Of a stretch of 64,000 nt of DNA, positions 25,524 through 34,389 are shown piece after piece. Origin of the DNA: Acidobacteriota bacterium (GTDB taxonomy: Bacteria > Acidobacteriota > Terriglobia > Bryobacterales > Bryobacteraceae); NCBI GenBank assembly GCA_018268715.1, contig JAFDVZ010000007.1, forward strand, positions 496,001 to 560,000. Direction: 5' to 3'. The first letter of the stretch is position 1, and each line of letters starts with the position of its first letter. Under the pieces are notes generated by a model. It had not been told where the DNA came from, ran no database searches, and saw only the letters and a program-made list of their open reading frames with translations. The position numbers and the translations under genes are program-made.

Positions 25524-27020
25524 CTACATCGTGATGCGGAAGGCGTAGGCGAACTTGCCGGGATTCTTCGCCGGCAGATCCACCGCCAACCCCTCCGCCG
25601 TTTGCTTCCACGTCAGCTTCCCGCCGTAACCGAGCAACTCCACCGACTTGGGCTTCGCCGTCACTGATTTCACCTTGAGCTGGGCGCCCGGCCAATCGAG
25701 CGCGATGGCGTACACGGTGTTCCCCTTCGACGTGAAGCGGATGTCCTGGCCCGTGAACGGCTTCTGCTTTCGATCCGTGAAGCCGCCGGTGAGCACCTGC
25801 GTCGGACCCTCGCCGAACGTCTTCCACGGGCGTGTGCCGTAGATCGCCTCGCCGTTCACCTTCAGCCAGTCGCCCATTTCGACGAGGATCCTCTGCGCCT
25901 GTTCGGGGATGACGCCGTCCGAGCGCGGCCCGATGTTCAACAGCAGGACGCCGTTCTTGCTGACGATGTCCACCAGGTCGTCGACCAGCGAATCGGGCGT
26001 GCGGAACTCCTCGCCATCGATGTAGCCCCACGACTTCAGGCCGATCGACGTGTCGGTCTGCCAGACCTCCTTGCGCATGGCGTCCAGCTTGCCCCGCTCG
26101 ATGTCGAGCACGGCGGCCTTGTCGGGGTACGACTTGTTTTTGTAGTTGAGCACCACGCCGCGCTTCCACTCGGCGCCCTTGTCGTAGTAGTAGGCGGCGA
26201 ACCGCTGGCGGTACGGCTCAAAGGTCTTCTGCTCGATCCACCAGTCGAACCACACGAGCTCCGGCTGATACTTGTCGACGATCTCGGAAGTGCGCGCCAG
26301 CCAGTCGTTCAGATATTCGGTATCGGGCTGGTTCTCGGCTTTGCCGTCGGGCGTCTTCTGCGGCTTCGCGGGCCCGTAGAAGGCGGCGTATTTCGGATCG
26401 CGGACGTCGGAGTCGAACGTCCTGCCCTGGTCGAAGAACCAGAAGTGTTCGGCGCGATGCGACGACACCCCGAAGTGCAGCCCCGACTTGCGCACGGACT
26501 TCGCCAGATCGCCGATCAGGTCCCGCTTCGGCCCCATCTTCGCGGCGCACCAGTCGCTGAAGCTCGAATCGTACATGGCGAATCCGTCGTGATGTTCGGC
26601 CACCGGCACGACGAACTTCGCCCCGGCGCGGCGGAACAGGTCGGCCCACGCGTCGGGATTGTACTTCTCGGCCTTGAAGCGCGGGATGAAGTCCTTGTAG
26701 CCGAACTTCGACTGCGGACCGAACGCCGCCACGTGGTGCGCGAACACCGGGTCCTTGGCGTTGTACATGTTGCGCGGATACCACTCGTTGGCGAACGCCG
26801 GAACCGAGTAGACCCCCCAATGGATGAAGATGCCGAACTTGGCGTCCTTGTACCATTCGGGGACTTCGTACTTCTCAAGCGACGGCCAGTTGGGCTGGAA
26901 CGGCCCTTTGGCGATGGTGGCGTCGACCCGGGCTACGGCGGACTTCACCTTGTCCTGCAAAGCGTCGGCGGCGAACAGACCGGGCAACAACAGAAGAATG
27001 GCGAATCGGTTGGCGCGCAT
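25524..27020 (-). CDS. Secreted alpha-L-fucosidase (GH29)
   Basis: 498 residues. Signal peptide (MRANRFAILLLLPGLFAADA), then a GH29 barrel: WYKDAKFGIFIHWGVYSVPA, WYPRNMY, FVVPVAEHHDGFAMYDSSFS, LHFGVSSHRAEHFW. The nucleophile Asp lies in ELVWFDWWIEQ, and the conserved LLLNIGPRSDGVIPE precedes a C-terminal beta domain. It releases terminal alpha-linked fucose from glycans, outside the cytoplasm. The ATG at 27020 was chosen because it starts the signal peptide and has GGAGAGA upstream. Divergent from the VOC gene at 27067; both -10 boxes lie in one palindrome. Confidence 0.9.
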   Translation of the reverse strand: MRANRFAILLLLPGLFAADALQDKVKSAVARVDATIAKGPFQPNWPSLEKYEVPEWYKDAKFGIFIHWGVYSVPAFANEWYPRNMYNAKDPVFAHHVAAFGPQSKFGYKDFIPRFKAEKYNPDAWADLFRRAGAKFVVPVAEHHDGFAMYDSSFSDWCAAKMGPKRDLIGDLAKSVRKSGLHFGVSSHRAEHFWFFDQGRTFDSDVRDPKYAAFYGPAKPQKTPDGKAENQPDTEYLNDWLARTSEIVDKYQPELVWFDWWIEQKTFEPYRQRFAAYYYDKGAEWKRGVVLNYKNKSYPDKAAVLDIERGKLDAMRKEVWQTDTSIGLKSWGYIDGEEFRTPDSLVDDLVDIVSKNGVLLLNIGPRSDGVIPEQAQRILVEMGDWLKVNGEAIYGTRPWKTFGEGPTQVLTGGFTDRKQKPFTGQDIRFTSKGNTVYAIALDWPGAQLKVKSVTAKPKSVELLGYGGKLTWKQTAEGLAVDLPAKNPGKFAYAFRITM

Positions 27021-27038
27021 GGGCGGGAATCTCTCCGG

Positions 27039-27059
27039 CCAGTATATGCCATATACTGG
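27039..27059. promoter_or_regulatory. 21-bp perfect palindrome holding two divergent -10 boxes
   Basis: CCAGTATATG and its exact reverse complement flank a single C. It contains TATACT on both strands: plus strand 27052-27057 for the VOC gene (ATG 9 nt on), minus strand 27046-27041 for the fucosidase. It is either a symmetric bidirectional promoter or an operator on top of one. The sequence TATGCCATAYACTGG from its right half recurs at 27981. Confidence 0.6.
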
Positions 27060-27066
27060 GCAGGTC

Positions 27067-27960
27067 ATGCCAACCGGAGTCGCAACCCTAATCGCCCTGT
27101 TCGCGGTCGGCGCCATGGCTGAGCCGGCGCGTCCGCGCATCGTGGGAGTGGCGCACATCGCTCTCCACACCGACAATCTGGAGGCCGCCCGCAAATTCTA
27201 CGGCAAGCAACTGGGCTATGAGGAAGCGTTCCGGTTGGGCAAGCCGGACGCGGTCGCCTGCTTCAAGGTGAACGACCACCAGTACATTGAGGTCTACGCG
27301 GATTGGAAGGGTTCGTCGCAACTCGTGCTGGCGCACATCGCCTTTGAAACGGACAACGCCCGCCAACTGCGGGACTACATGGCGGCCAAGGACGTGAAGG
27401 TCCCCGGCAAAGTGGCCAAGGACCGCCAGGGCAACCTGAGCTTCATGATTCAGGACCCGGACGGTCACGACGTGGAGTTCGTCCAATACCTGCCGGGCTC
27501 GCTGCACTCCCGCAACTTCGGCAAGGGACTGGCCGCCACGCGCGTCTCCGAGCGCATCATCCACGTGGGCAATACGACGTCGGACCGGGCCGCCTACGAC
27601 AAGCTGTACCGCGACGTGCTCGGCTTCCGCGACATCTGGCACGGCGGCATGAAGGACGATCGCGTGGACTGGGTGGATATGCGCGTTCCCGACGGCACGG
27701 ACTGGTTCGAGTACATGCTGAACGTCAAGGCTCCCTCCGCCAAGACCCTCGGCGTGATGAACCACATGGCGCTCGGCGTTCCCAGTGTCGCCGACGGCTA
27801 CAAGACAGTGCTGAGCCGCGGCATGACGCCATCCCAGCCTCCGAAAATCGGCCGCGACGGTAAGTGGCAGTTGAACCTGTACGACGACAACCTGACGCGC
27901 GCCGAGTTGATGGAGCCGAAACCCGTCGAGAAGCCCTGCTGTTCGCCGATCCTCGAATAG
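27067..27960 (+). CDS. Secreted VOC (glyoxalase/dioxygenase-fold) protein
   Basis: 297 residues. Signal peptide (MPTGVATLIALFAVGAMAEP), then two vicinal-oxygen-chelate modules: VGVAHIALHTDNLEAARKFY with FMIQDPDGHDVEFVQY, and ERIIHVGNTTSDRAAYDKLY with a later NHMALGVPSV. Candidate metal ligands are the His in VAHIAL and the Glu in DVEFVQ. The reaction is unknown; glyoxalase and bleomycin-resistance proteins share the fold. It starts a run of three same-strand genes (VOC, GNAT, TIM barrel). Ends with CCSPILE. Confidence 0.8.
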   Translation: MPTGVATLIALFAVGAMAEPARPRIVGVAHIALHTDNLEAARKFYGKQLGYEEAFRLGKPDAVACFKVNDHQYIEVYADWKGSSQLVLAHIAFETDNARQLRDYMAAKDVKVPGKVAKDRQGNLSFMIQDPDGHDVEFVQYLPGSLHSRNFGKGLAATRVSERIIHVGNTTSDRAAYDKLYRDVLGFRDIWHGGMKDDRVDWVDMRVPDGTDWFEYMLNVKAPSAKTLGVMNHMALGVPSVADGYKTVLSRGMTPSQPPKIGRDGKWQLNLYDDNLTRAELMEPKPVEKPCCSPILE

Positions 27961-27980
27961 CGGCGGGCGGCCGGACCCCG

Positions 27981-27995
27981 TATGCCATACACTGG
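27981..27995 (+). promoter_or_regulatory. Copy of the TATGCCATAYACTGG element before the GNAT gene
   Basis: Identical to 27045-27059 except for one T-to-C change. It contains TACACT, which ends 6 nt before the ATG at 28000, so it doubles as a -10 box for a leaderless start. Confidence 0.5.
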
Positions 27996-27999
27996 TCGC

Positions 28000-28509
28000 A
28001 TGAACGCGGAGTTCGCCATCGCGCCGTTGCTCCCGAAGCACTGGGACGCGGTGCGGGAAATCTACCTGGAAGGAATCGCCAGCAAGAACGCGACGTTTGA
28101 GACCATCGCGCCGGATTGGGGCGGTTGGGACTACGATCACTTTCCCTGCGCGCGCCTGGTGGCGCTGCTCGACGGCGAGGTGGTCGGTTGGGCCGCGCTG
28201 AGTCCGGTCTCCAGAAGGTGGGTGTACCGAGGCGTGGCCGAAGTCAGCATCTACATCTCCGAGCGCGCGCGGGGCCGAGGCTACGGCCGGACCCTGATGA
28301 CGCGGCTGGTGGAGGAGTCCGAGAAGGCGGAGATCTGGACGCTCCAGGCCGGCATCTTCCCGGAGAACACCGCCAGCATCGCGCTGCACGAACGCGCCGG
28401 ATTCCGCATCGTCGGCAAGCGCGAGCGCATCGGCTACGACAGCGGCCAATGGCGCGACATCGTATTCATGGAGCGGCGCAGCCAGGTGGCCGGCGTCGGT
28501 CCCGTCTGA
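28000..28509 (+). CDS. GNAT-family N-acetyltransferase (phosphinothricin acetyltransferase-like)
   Basis: 169 residues. The acetyl-CoA loop is in YISERARGRGYGRTLMTRLV; WTLQAGIFPENTASIALHER and AGFRIVGKRERIGYDSGQWR match the Pat/Bar subgroup, which acetylates small amines such as phosphinothricin or methionine derivatives. The natural substrate is unknown. ATG 28000 rather than the upstream ATG 27982, because the latter lies inside the promoter element. Next gene starts immediately after its stop. Confidence 0.88.
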   Translation: MNAEFAIAPLLPKHWDAVREIYLEGIASKNATFETIAPDWGGWDYDHFPCARLVALLDGEVVGWAALSPVSRRWVYRGVAEVSIYISERARGRGYGRTLMTRLVEESEKAEIWTLQAGIFPENTASIALHERAGFRIVGKRERIGYDSGQWRDIVFMERRSQVAGVGPV

Positions 28510-29436
28510 ATGAACTCAGAGGTTATGCAAATCACACGAAGGACGTTCGGAGCCTCGCTGATCGCGGCCGTCCCGGCATTGGCGGCCAAGCCGGATTCGA
28601 ACTTTGGGGGAGTGCGCGTCGGCATCAACGCTCCCTATAGCTTTCACGGAATGCCCGCCGGGGCGGACGACGTGCTGAACTACCTGCTCGAGCTGGGGCT
28701 GAGCACAGTGGAGTTGCGCTCGCAGCCCATCGAGAGGGCCTTCGGCGCCCCGATCCCGGCGAACGGACGGCTCCCCATCGCGGATCCGGCCGGCGCGGAG
28801 GCGTTGGAGAAATGGCGCCTGGCCGCCTCGATGGACAGCTTCAAGCAGTTCCGCAAGAAGTGGCAGGACGCGGGCGTCGCCATCGAAATCGTAAAGTTCG
28901 ACGGCGTCGACCGCATGAAGGACGAAGTTGTGGACTATGCGTTCCACCTGGCGAAAGCCGCCGGCGCGAAGGCGATTTCCTGCGAGATTCCCGTCAGCAA
29001 GACGGAGTGGCTGGGGCAGTTCGCGGCGAAGCACAAGATGATGGTGGGCTATCACGGCCACGGCCAGGTGCACAATCCGGAAGCCTTCGCGACTCCCGAA
29101 AGCTGGGAGCGCGCCATGAGCTACTCCAAGTACAACGGGATCAATCTCGACATCGGGCACTTCACCGCCGGGAACGGCTTCTCGCCCATGCCGTTCATCA
29201 AGAAGCACGCCGACCGCATCACGCACCTCCACCTGAAGGACCGCAAGCTGAACAACGGTCCCAACATGCCATGGGGCGAGGGCGACACGCCGGTCCGCGA
29301 GGTGCTGCAACTCATGAAGCGGGAGAAATACCCTTTCCAGGCGACCATCGAGTTCGAGTACCCCGTGCCCGCCGGCTCCACCGTGCTGAAGGAGATTGCT
29401 AAGTGCGTCGCCTTCTGCAAGGCGAGCCTGGCCTGA
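28510..29436 (+). CDS. Exported sugar phosphate isomerase/epimerase-like TIM-barrel protein
   Basis: 308 residues. A twin-arginine signal (MQITRRTFGASLIAAVPALA) precedes an AP-endonuclease-2/xylose-isomerase-like barrel: LNYLLELGLSTVELRSQPIE, HKMMVGYHGHGQVHN, YNGINLDIGHFTAGNG, HADRITHLHLKDRK, FQATIEFEYPVPAG. The His, Asp and Glu residues in these strands would hold the divalent metal. Substrate unknown; Acidobacteriota have many exported members of the family. Starts 0 nt after the GNAT stop (ATG 28510) or at ATG 28525. Convergent with the next gene at 7 nt. Confidence 0.82.
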   Translation: MNSEVMQITRRTFGASLIAAVPALAAKPDSNFGGVRVGINAPYSFHGMPAGADDVLNYLLELGLSTVELRSQPIERAFGAPIPANGRLPIADPAGAEALEKWRLAASMDSFKQFRKKWQDAGVAIEIVKFDGVDRMKDEVVDYAFHLAKAAGAKAISCEIPVSKTEWLGQFAAKHKMMVGYHGHGQVHNPEAFATPESWERAMSYSKYNGINLDIGHFTAGNGFSPMPFIKKHADRITHLHLKDRKLNNGPNMPWGEGDTPVREVLQLMKREKYPFQATIEFEYPVPAGSTVLKEIAKCVAFCKASLA

Positions 29437-29442
29437 GGTGGC

Positions 29443-30231
29443 CTACACAGCCAGCGCGCCCTTGTACACCATGTCCTTCAAGCTGAACCTGGCCTTCACT
29501 TCCATGCGGCCCAGCTTCAGGTGGAAGGTGACGTCCTTGTCGGATTCCTGGATCGGCTGCGACCCGCGCGGAAAGATGAAGTAGCTGATCGGCCCCGAGG
29601 GCAGTTGGCCGGATTGCACCTGCGCCGGCGCGATCGGATCCGCGCCCTTGCGTTCGAGCGACGCGCCGGCCTTCAGCCGCTCGCTGAATGCCCGGCCGCC
29701 TTCTCCCTGCGGCGCCTCGCGGCCCTGCCGGCCGCCACCCATCCGCAATCCGGACACGCTGACCAGGTAAGCGTCGCCGAGCTCCTTGGGCAGTTCCTTC
29801 TTCACCGCGTCGCGGATCGGCCGGGCGCTCTCCCACCGCACCGTCACCTTCATCTCCTGGCGGTTCGTGGTCGAGTCGAGGCCTTCGCCGCCGCCGCCCC
29901 GGCCGCGCCCGCCGCCTCCGCCCATGCCGCCACCGCCGCCCATCCCTCCGCCGCCTCCGCCGCCCATGCCGGAATCGCTGCTGGCGTCCATCGATCCGCC
30001 GCCGCCTCCGCGCCCGCCGCGACGTCCGCCCCCGCCCGCGCCGCCCTCCATCAGGTCCACTTGCATGGAAACGGGCGTTTCCTTGGCCCAGGGCGAATGG
30101 TGCAGCATCCGCTCGACGTCCTTCTCCGACCACTCCGCCGAATCCTTGTTCGTCCAGAATTCAGCCGGCGCGAATCCGAACGCGCGCACCACCGAGGCCG
30201 CGCCGATGATGAGGCAACTCCGTCTGTCCAT
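29443..30231 (-). CDS. Secreted Gly-rich protein of unknown function
   Basis: 262 residues. An export-type N terminus (RRSCLIIGAASVVRAFGF) is followed by WTNKDSAEWSEKDVERMLHH and SPWAKETPVSM, a motif common in exported Acidobacteriota proteins. Residues about 65-115 are almost pure Gly with Met and Arg. The rest is soluble alpha/beta (EMKVTVRWESARPIRDAVKK; FHLKLGRMEVKARFSLKDMV). Function unknown. The ATG at 30231 has AGGGAG very close upstream. The low-complexity block may be an expansion; similar blocks occur at 36.5 kb and 39.5 kb. Confidence 0.65.
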   Translation of the reverse strand: MDRRSCLIIGAASVVRAFGFAPAEFWTNKDSAEWSEKDVERMLHHSPWAKETPVSMQVDLMEGGAGGGGRRGGRGGGGGSMDASSDSGMGGGGGGGMGGGGGMGGGGGRGRGGGGEGLDSTTNRQEMKVTVRWESARPIRDAVKKELPKELGDAYLVSVSGLRMGGGRQGREAPQGEGGRAFSERLKAGASLERKGADPIAPAQVQSGQLPSGPISYFIFPRGSQPIQESDKDVTFHLKLGRMEVKARFSLKDMVYKGALAV

Positions 30232-30278
30232 AGGCTCCCTTTCCTGATAAGGCGTCGATTCCGTTCCGGGGTTACCCG

Positions 30279-32720
30279 TCACCTCGCCTTCAACTCGACG
30301 GTCAGCTCCGCCGCGGCCAGCGACGGGGATTCCGCCCGCAGCGTGATCGCGCCCGAAACGCGGGTCGGCCGCAGCACCGCCAGGCACTTGCCCTGGAACG
30401 TGTTCCGCTTGGGCTTTCGGTAGCTCGCCATCTCGTTCGGGCTCGCGTTGCCGACGGCGGCCAGTTCGCCGGAGCCGCTCACCTTGAATAACACCGGCGC
30501 CACCGCGTCCGGAACCACCACGCCCCGTTCATCCACCACTTCCACGATCACGTAGGACAACTCGGCCCGGCTGGCGGTCAAGGCGCTGCGATCCGCCCGC
30601 AGCCGCAACCGGGCCGGCGCACCCGCCGTCTGCAGGGCCATGGAAGCGATCGGCTTGCCGGCGGCGAAAGCCTGCGCCCGTAACTCGCCCGGCGCATAAG
30701 GAACGTCGAATTCAGCCGTCAGCTTTGTATCGGCGGACGCCGGCTTCCGCCCGATCTCCTTGCCGTTCAGGCTCAGCCGGACCTCGTCGCCCGAAGTGAA
30801 CACGCGCACCCGCAGCGGTTTGCCTTCAGCGCCCGGCCACGTCCAACTGCGCGTCTCATCGGGCCAGCCCCACTTGCTGATCTGGTCGGTGCGGCCCGCC
30901 GGCAGCGGCCGGTGCACCGCCATCTCGAGCTGGCTCACGCCCCACACGACATCCCGATAGTAGGACTGCGGCTTCTTCTCGCCGATCAGGTCGATATCGC
31001 CGCACCAAGCGTTGAACCACGGGTAGTCCTTCAACTGCTCGGGCGGATCGCCGCTCAGCGACGTGTGCCCGATGCCGCTCTCGCCCAGGTAATCGATGGC
31101 CGTCCAAACGAAATCGCCGATAACGTAGGGGTGCTTCTCCACCATGCGCCAATTCTCGAACGCCTCGATGGGGAAGGACTCCGTGCCCGCCATCACACGC
31201 TCGGGGAACTTCGCGTGGTCCGGCTCGTATTCGCGCCACTCGTAGTTGTAGCCGCCCACGTCGAGCGATGCGAACGCGGGCGTGCTCTCCGGCCACGGCC
31301 GGTTCGGAAACTCCCAGAAATGGCAGATCGCCGCCGTCACCGGACGCGTGGAATCCAGCCGCTTCACTTCCGCCGCCAGCTTCTTCGCGATCTCGACGCC
31401 CGGCGGATCGGCCCGCTCGCGGATCTCGTTGCCGATGCTCCACAGGATCACGCTGGGACGGTTGCGGTCGCGCAGCACCATGGCGTCCAGGTCCGCCTGC
31501 CAGTCGCGATCGAAGTAAAGGTGGTAATCTTCCGGATTCTTCGGCTCGCGCCACATGTCGAAGGCTTCGTCGATCACGTACATGCCCAACCGGTCGCAGG
31601 CGTCCAGAAACGCGGGCGACGGCGGATTGTGCGACGTGCGGATGGCGTTGAAGCCCGACGCCTTCAGCAGTTCAACGCGGCGCTCCTCGGCCCGGTCGAT
31701 GGCGGCGGCGCCCAGGACGCCGTTGTCGTGGTGTACGCAGCCGCCCTTCAGCTTCACCGGTTCGCCATTCACCCGCAGCCCGCGCGCCGCGTCGATCTCC
31801 ACCTTGCGGATCCCGAACGGGGTCGCGGTCTGATCCACCACCCGCCCGCCGATCAACAGTTCGACGGTCGCCGTATACAGCGCGGGCGACGCCGCCGACC
31901 ACAACCTGGGCGAGGCGACGGCGACGGTCAGCGACGCCTCTTCGGTGGCGCCGCCCGCCACCGCCTGGACCGTCTCCGCCTTCCCGCCGTCGTTCAGCCG
32001 CAGGCGCACCGTCACGTCGCGCTTCACCCGGCCCAGGTTCTCCACCTTCACCGCGGCCCGCACCGTGGCCGTGCCGCGCGAAACCTCGGGCGTCGTGACA
32101 TACACGCCGTGCCGCGGAACCCGCACATCGCCCGTCACCGTGATCCACACATGCCGGTAGACGCCGGAGCCCGAATACCAGCGGCTGTTGCGCCCCTCGT
32201 TGCGGACCCGCACGGCCACCACGTTGTCGTTCTCGCGCGTCAGGTAGTCGGTGATGTCGAAGGCGAACGGCGTATAGCCATAGCTGTGGCTCGCCGCCTG
32301 CTTGCCGTTCACCCACACATCGGCCAGCATGTAGACGCCATCGAAGCGGAGTTCGACGCGCCGGTCCTGCGGGATGCCCTGGGCGCTGAAGCGCTTGCGG
32401 TACCAGCCGGCGCCGCCCACCACCCAGCCCGTCGACGCCTTGCCGCCGCTCGCCTCGTGGTCGAACGGAGAGTCGCGCCCCGGCGGATCCTCGATGCTCC
32501 AATCGTGCGGAACGTCCAGCGCGCGCCAGCGCGTATCGTTGAACTCCGGCTGTTCGGCGCCTTTGGCGTCGCCGCGCAGGAATCGCCACCCGCTTGAAAA
32601 CGCCTGTTCGCGGGCGGCCGTAAGAGGAGCGGCGGACACAGCCGGGACCGCGAGCGGTGCGGCTGCCAGCGCGGCCACGCTTTGTAGCGCCTCGCGCCGG
32701 GTCAGGAGATGGCGTCCCAT
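30279..32720 (-). CDS. Secreted GH2 beta-galactosidase-type glycoside hydrolase
   Basis: 813 residues. A Tat signal (TRREALQSVAALAAAPLAV) is followed by the GH2 sugar-binding domain (WRALDVPHDWSIEDP, GWYRKRFSAQG, VWVNGKQAASHSYGYTPF), an immunoglobulin-like domain, and the TIM barrel. The barrel carries acid/base E432 (LWSIGNEIRE) and nucleophile E514 (MAGTESFPIEAF). Two beta domains end the protein (TGAPARLRLRAD, ELSYVIVEVVDERG). It should remove beta-linked galactose or a related sugar outside the cytoplasm. With the GH29 enzyme nearby it suggests glycan scavenging, though the two are not in one operon. Confidence 0.92.
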   Translation of the reverse strand: MGRHLLTRREALQSVAALAAAPLAVPAVSAAPLTAAREQAFSSGWRFLRGDAKGAEQPEFNDTRWRALDVPHDWSIEDPPGRDSPFDHEASGGKASTGWVVGGAGWYRKRFSAQGIPQDRRVELRFDGVYMLADVWVNGKQAASHSYGYTPFAFDITDYLTRENDNVVAVRVRNEGRNSRWYSGSGVYRHVWITVTGDVRVPRHGVYVTTPEVSRGTATVRAAVKVENLGRVKRDVTVRLRLNDGGKAETVQAVAGGATEEASLTVAVASPRLWSAASPALYTATVELLIGGRVVDQTATPFGIRKVEIDAARGLRVNGEPVKLKGGCVHHDNGVLGAAAIDRAEERRVELLKASGFNAIRTSHNPPSPAFLDACDRLGMYVIDEAFDMWREPKNPEDYHLYFDRDWQADLDAMVLRDRNRPSVILWSIGNEIRERADPPGVEIAKKLAAEVKRLDSTRPVTAAICHFWEFPNRPWPESTPAFASLDVGGYNYEWREYEPDHAKFPERVMAGTESFPIEAFENWRMVEKHPYVIGDFVWTAIDYLGESGIGHTSLSGDPPEQLKDYPWFNAWCGDIDLIGEKKPQSYYRDVVWGVSQLEMAVHRPLPAGRTDQISKWGWPDETRSWTWPGAEGKPLRVRVFTSGDEVRLSLNGKEIGRKPASADTKLTAEFDVPYAPGELRAQAFAAGKPIASMALQTAGAPARLRLRADRSALTASRAELSYVIVEVVDERGVVVPDAVAPVLFKVSGSGELAAVGNASPNEMASYRKPKRNTFQGKCLAVLRPTRVSGAITLRAESPSLAAAELTVELKAR

Positions 32721-32773
32721 GTTCAGGACAAACCTATCACAGTGGCCGGTCGTGCGAAGCTGGAAATAGACCC

Positions 32774-33550
32774 ATGCAGGATTGTGATGCGGCCGTCGCC
32801 ATCGTCCGCGCCAGCCGTCCCGAGGACTCCGTCTTACTCATGCGCCGCACCGAGCGGGAAGGCGACCCATGGTCCGGCCACTGGTCCTTTCCCGGCGGCC
32901 GCCGCGAGCCCGGCGAATCGAACCTGCTCGACACCGCTCTCCGCGAACTCGACGAAGAATGCGGCGTGGCCCTCCACCATTCCCAGTTGGACGCCGCCCT
33001 CGCCCCCGCCGCCGCACGCCGCCGCGCCGGCCGTTTCCTGAAGGTCGCTCCCTACGTGTTCCAAATCGAGCGCCAGACGCCCACCATACTCGACCTCAAC
33101 GAGGCGGTGGAAGCCCGCTGGATCCCCATCGCGCGCCTCGCCGACCCGTCCGAACACCGCCTGCTGCCGATTCCCGCCCTGCCGCCCGGCATGCTCTTTC
33201 CCGGGCTCGAATTCGAGCACATGCCGCTGTGGGGCTTCACCTACCGGCTGATCACCGAATGGCTCGGCCTGCTGCCCGCCGATCGCGCCACGGCTGGCCG
33301 CCGCACCGCCTGCCGGATCCTGAACTTCCTCGCCGCCCGCGGCCGCAGGGTATTGCACGGCTGGAACGGCGCCCGCGCCGCCCTCGTTGAGGGCGACATC
33401 CCGACCGACGAACTCGCCGCCGAACTCGCCCAACCCAACGGCGAAATCCCGCTGGTGAACGTCGTCGAACTCTCCGCCGGGTCGGTGAAGATCACCGGCC
33501 TCGCGCTCGAAGAGTACGTCATCCGCGCGACAGAAACGCCTCGAGAATAG
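32774..33550 (+). CDS. NUDIX hydrolase
   Basis: 258 residues. The NUDIX box is complete: GGRREPGESNLLDTALRELD followed by EECG. The surroundings (SVLLMRRTEREGDPWSGHWS, FPGG, then ALPPGMLFPGLEFEHMPLWG) resemble CoA-pyrophosphatase-type NUDIX proteins. A further 90 residues at the C terminus (AARGRRVLHGWNGARAALVE onwards) are not recognised. Substrate uncertain. Divergent from the GH2 gene; its 3' end overlaps the convergent hydrolase by 32 nt. Confidence 0.85.
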   Translation: MQDCDAAVAIVRASRPEDSVLLMRRTEREGDPWSGHWSFPGGRREPGESNLLDTALRELDEECGVALHHSQLDAALAPAAARRRAGRFLKVAPYVFQIERQTPTILDLNEAVEARWIPIARLADPSEHRLLPIPALPPGMLFPGLEFEHMPLWGFTYRLITEWLGLLPADRATAGRRTACRILNFLAARGRRVLHGWNGARAALVEGDIPTDELAAELAQPNGEIPLVNVVELSAGSVKITGLALEEYVIRATETPRE

Positions 33551-34355
33551 GGAAGAACCGCTCCGGCGCCTCGTAGGCGGGAAAGTGCCCTACCCCCTCG
33601 AGCAGCACCGTCTCCGAGTTCGGTAACGCCGCCGCCCACTCCGCCATCGCCTGCTCCGGAAGGATGTCCGCGCCCCCGTCGATCAACAGCACGGCGGCCG
33701 TGATCCGCCCCGCCTCCTCCCGCCAGTCCCAATCCCCCAGCGTCTGCATCGCCCGCGTCACCAGCGGGAAGATACGCTCCGGCCGTTCGTTGGGGTGCTG
33801 GGCGGGCCGGCTGCGCTGTAGCGGCCACGGCGGTTTCACGTCGCCGGACCGCACCTTGGAAAACGCCTCCCAATAGCGCCGGATCAGGTCCGGCGTCACC
33901 GGAGCGCCAGAGGCGATCTGTTCCATCAGCGCTCCATCGGTTTGGCGCAAGCGTGCCGTCACCTCGGCTTGCACGGCCTTCATGAACTCTCCGCCGCGCA
34001 CCGGCGTACCCCCCACCCACACCAGCCGCCGCACGCGTTCCGGATGGAGCATCGCGTACCGCGCCGCCACCCCTCCGAAGTACGACCACCCGATCACCGA
34101 CATCCGCTCCAGCCCCAAGGCCTCCCGCACGGCGTCCAGATCGGCGATGTCGTTTTCAAACGAGACCTGCGCCGGCGCCACCGTGCTCGACCGTCCCCGT
34201 CCTCTCGGATCGTACAGCGCTACTCGCCGCCCCGCCGCCAGCGCCTCGAACTCCTCGCACCAGCACGCCAGCGGGATCACCACCGCCTCGCCCTCTCCAA
34301 GATCCCGGACATACAATTCGACGCCGTCCGCGGTCCGAACCATCAGCTCCGTCAT
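33519..34355 (-). CDS. Alpha/beta-hydrolase
   Basis: 278 residues. Typical fold: ADGVELYVRDLGEGEAVVI, oxyanion region LACWCEEF, YDPRGRGRS, nucleophile elbow SVIGWSYFGGVAARY (Ser91), late Asp in AVLLIDGGADILPE and His in LEGVGHFPAYEAPE. Member of the broad family of esterases, haloperoxidases and C-C hydrolases; substrate unknown. The ATG at 34355 was chosen since it begins the domain and follows a TAGACT box by 7 nt; the longer reading frame upstream is antisense to the MBL gene. Confidence 0.88.
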   Translation of the reverse strand: MTELMVRTADGVELYVRDLGEGEAVVIPLACWCEEFEALAAGRRVALYDPRGRGRSSTVAPAQVSFENDIADLDAVREALGLERMSVIGWSYFGGVAARYAMLHPERVRRLVWVGGTPVRGGEFMKAVQAEVTARLRQTDGALMEQIASGAPVTPDLIRRYWEAFSKVRSGDVKPPWPLQRSRPAQHPNERPERIFPLVTRAMQTLGDWDWREEAGRITAAVLLIDGGADILPEQAMAEWAAALPNSETVLLEGVGHFPAYEAPERFFPILEAFLSRG

Positions 34356-34362
34356 GCGCGCC

Positions 34363-34382
34363 AGTCTACCATCTGCCATAAT
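34363..34382. promoter_or_regulatory. Two divergent -10 boxes in a 34-bp intergenic region
   Basis: Minus strand TAGACT (34368-34363) lies 7 nt before the hydrolase ATG; plus strand CATAAT (34377-34382) lies 7 nt before the MBL ATG at 34390. Any -35 contacts for each gene must lie inside the coding region of the other. Confidence 0.5.
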
Positions 34383-34389
34383 CCTCCCT

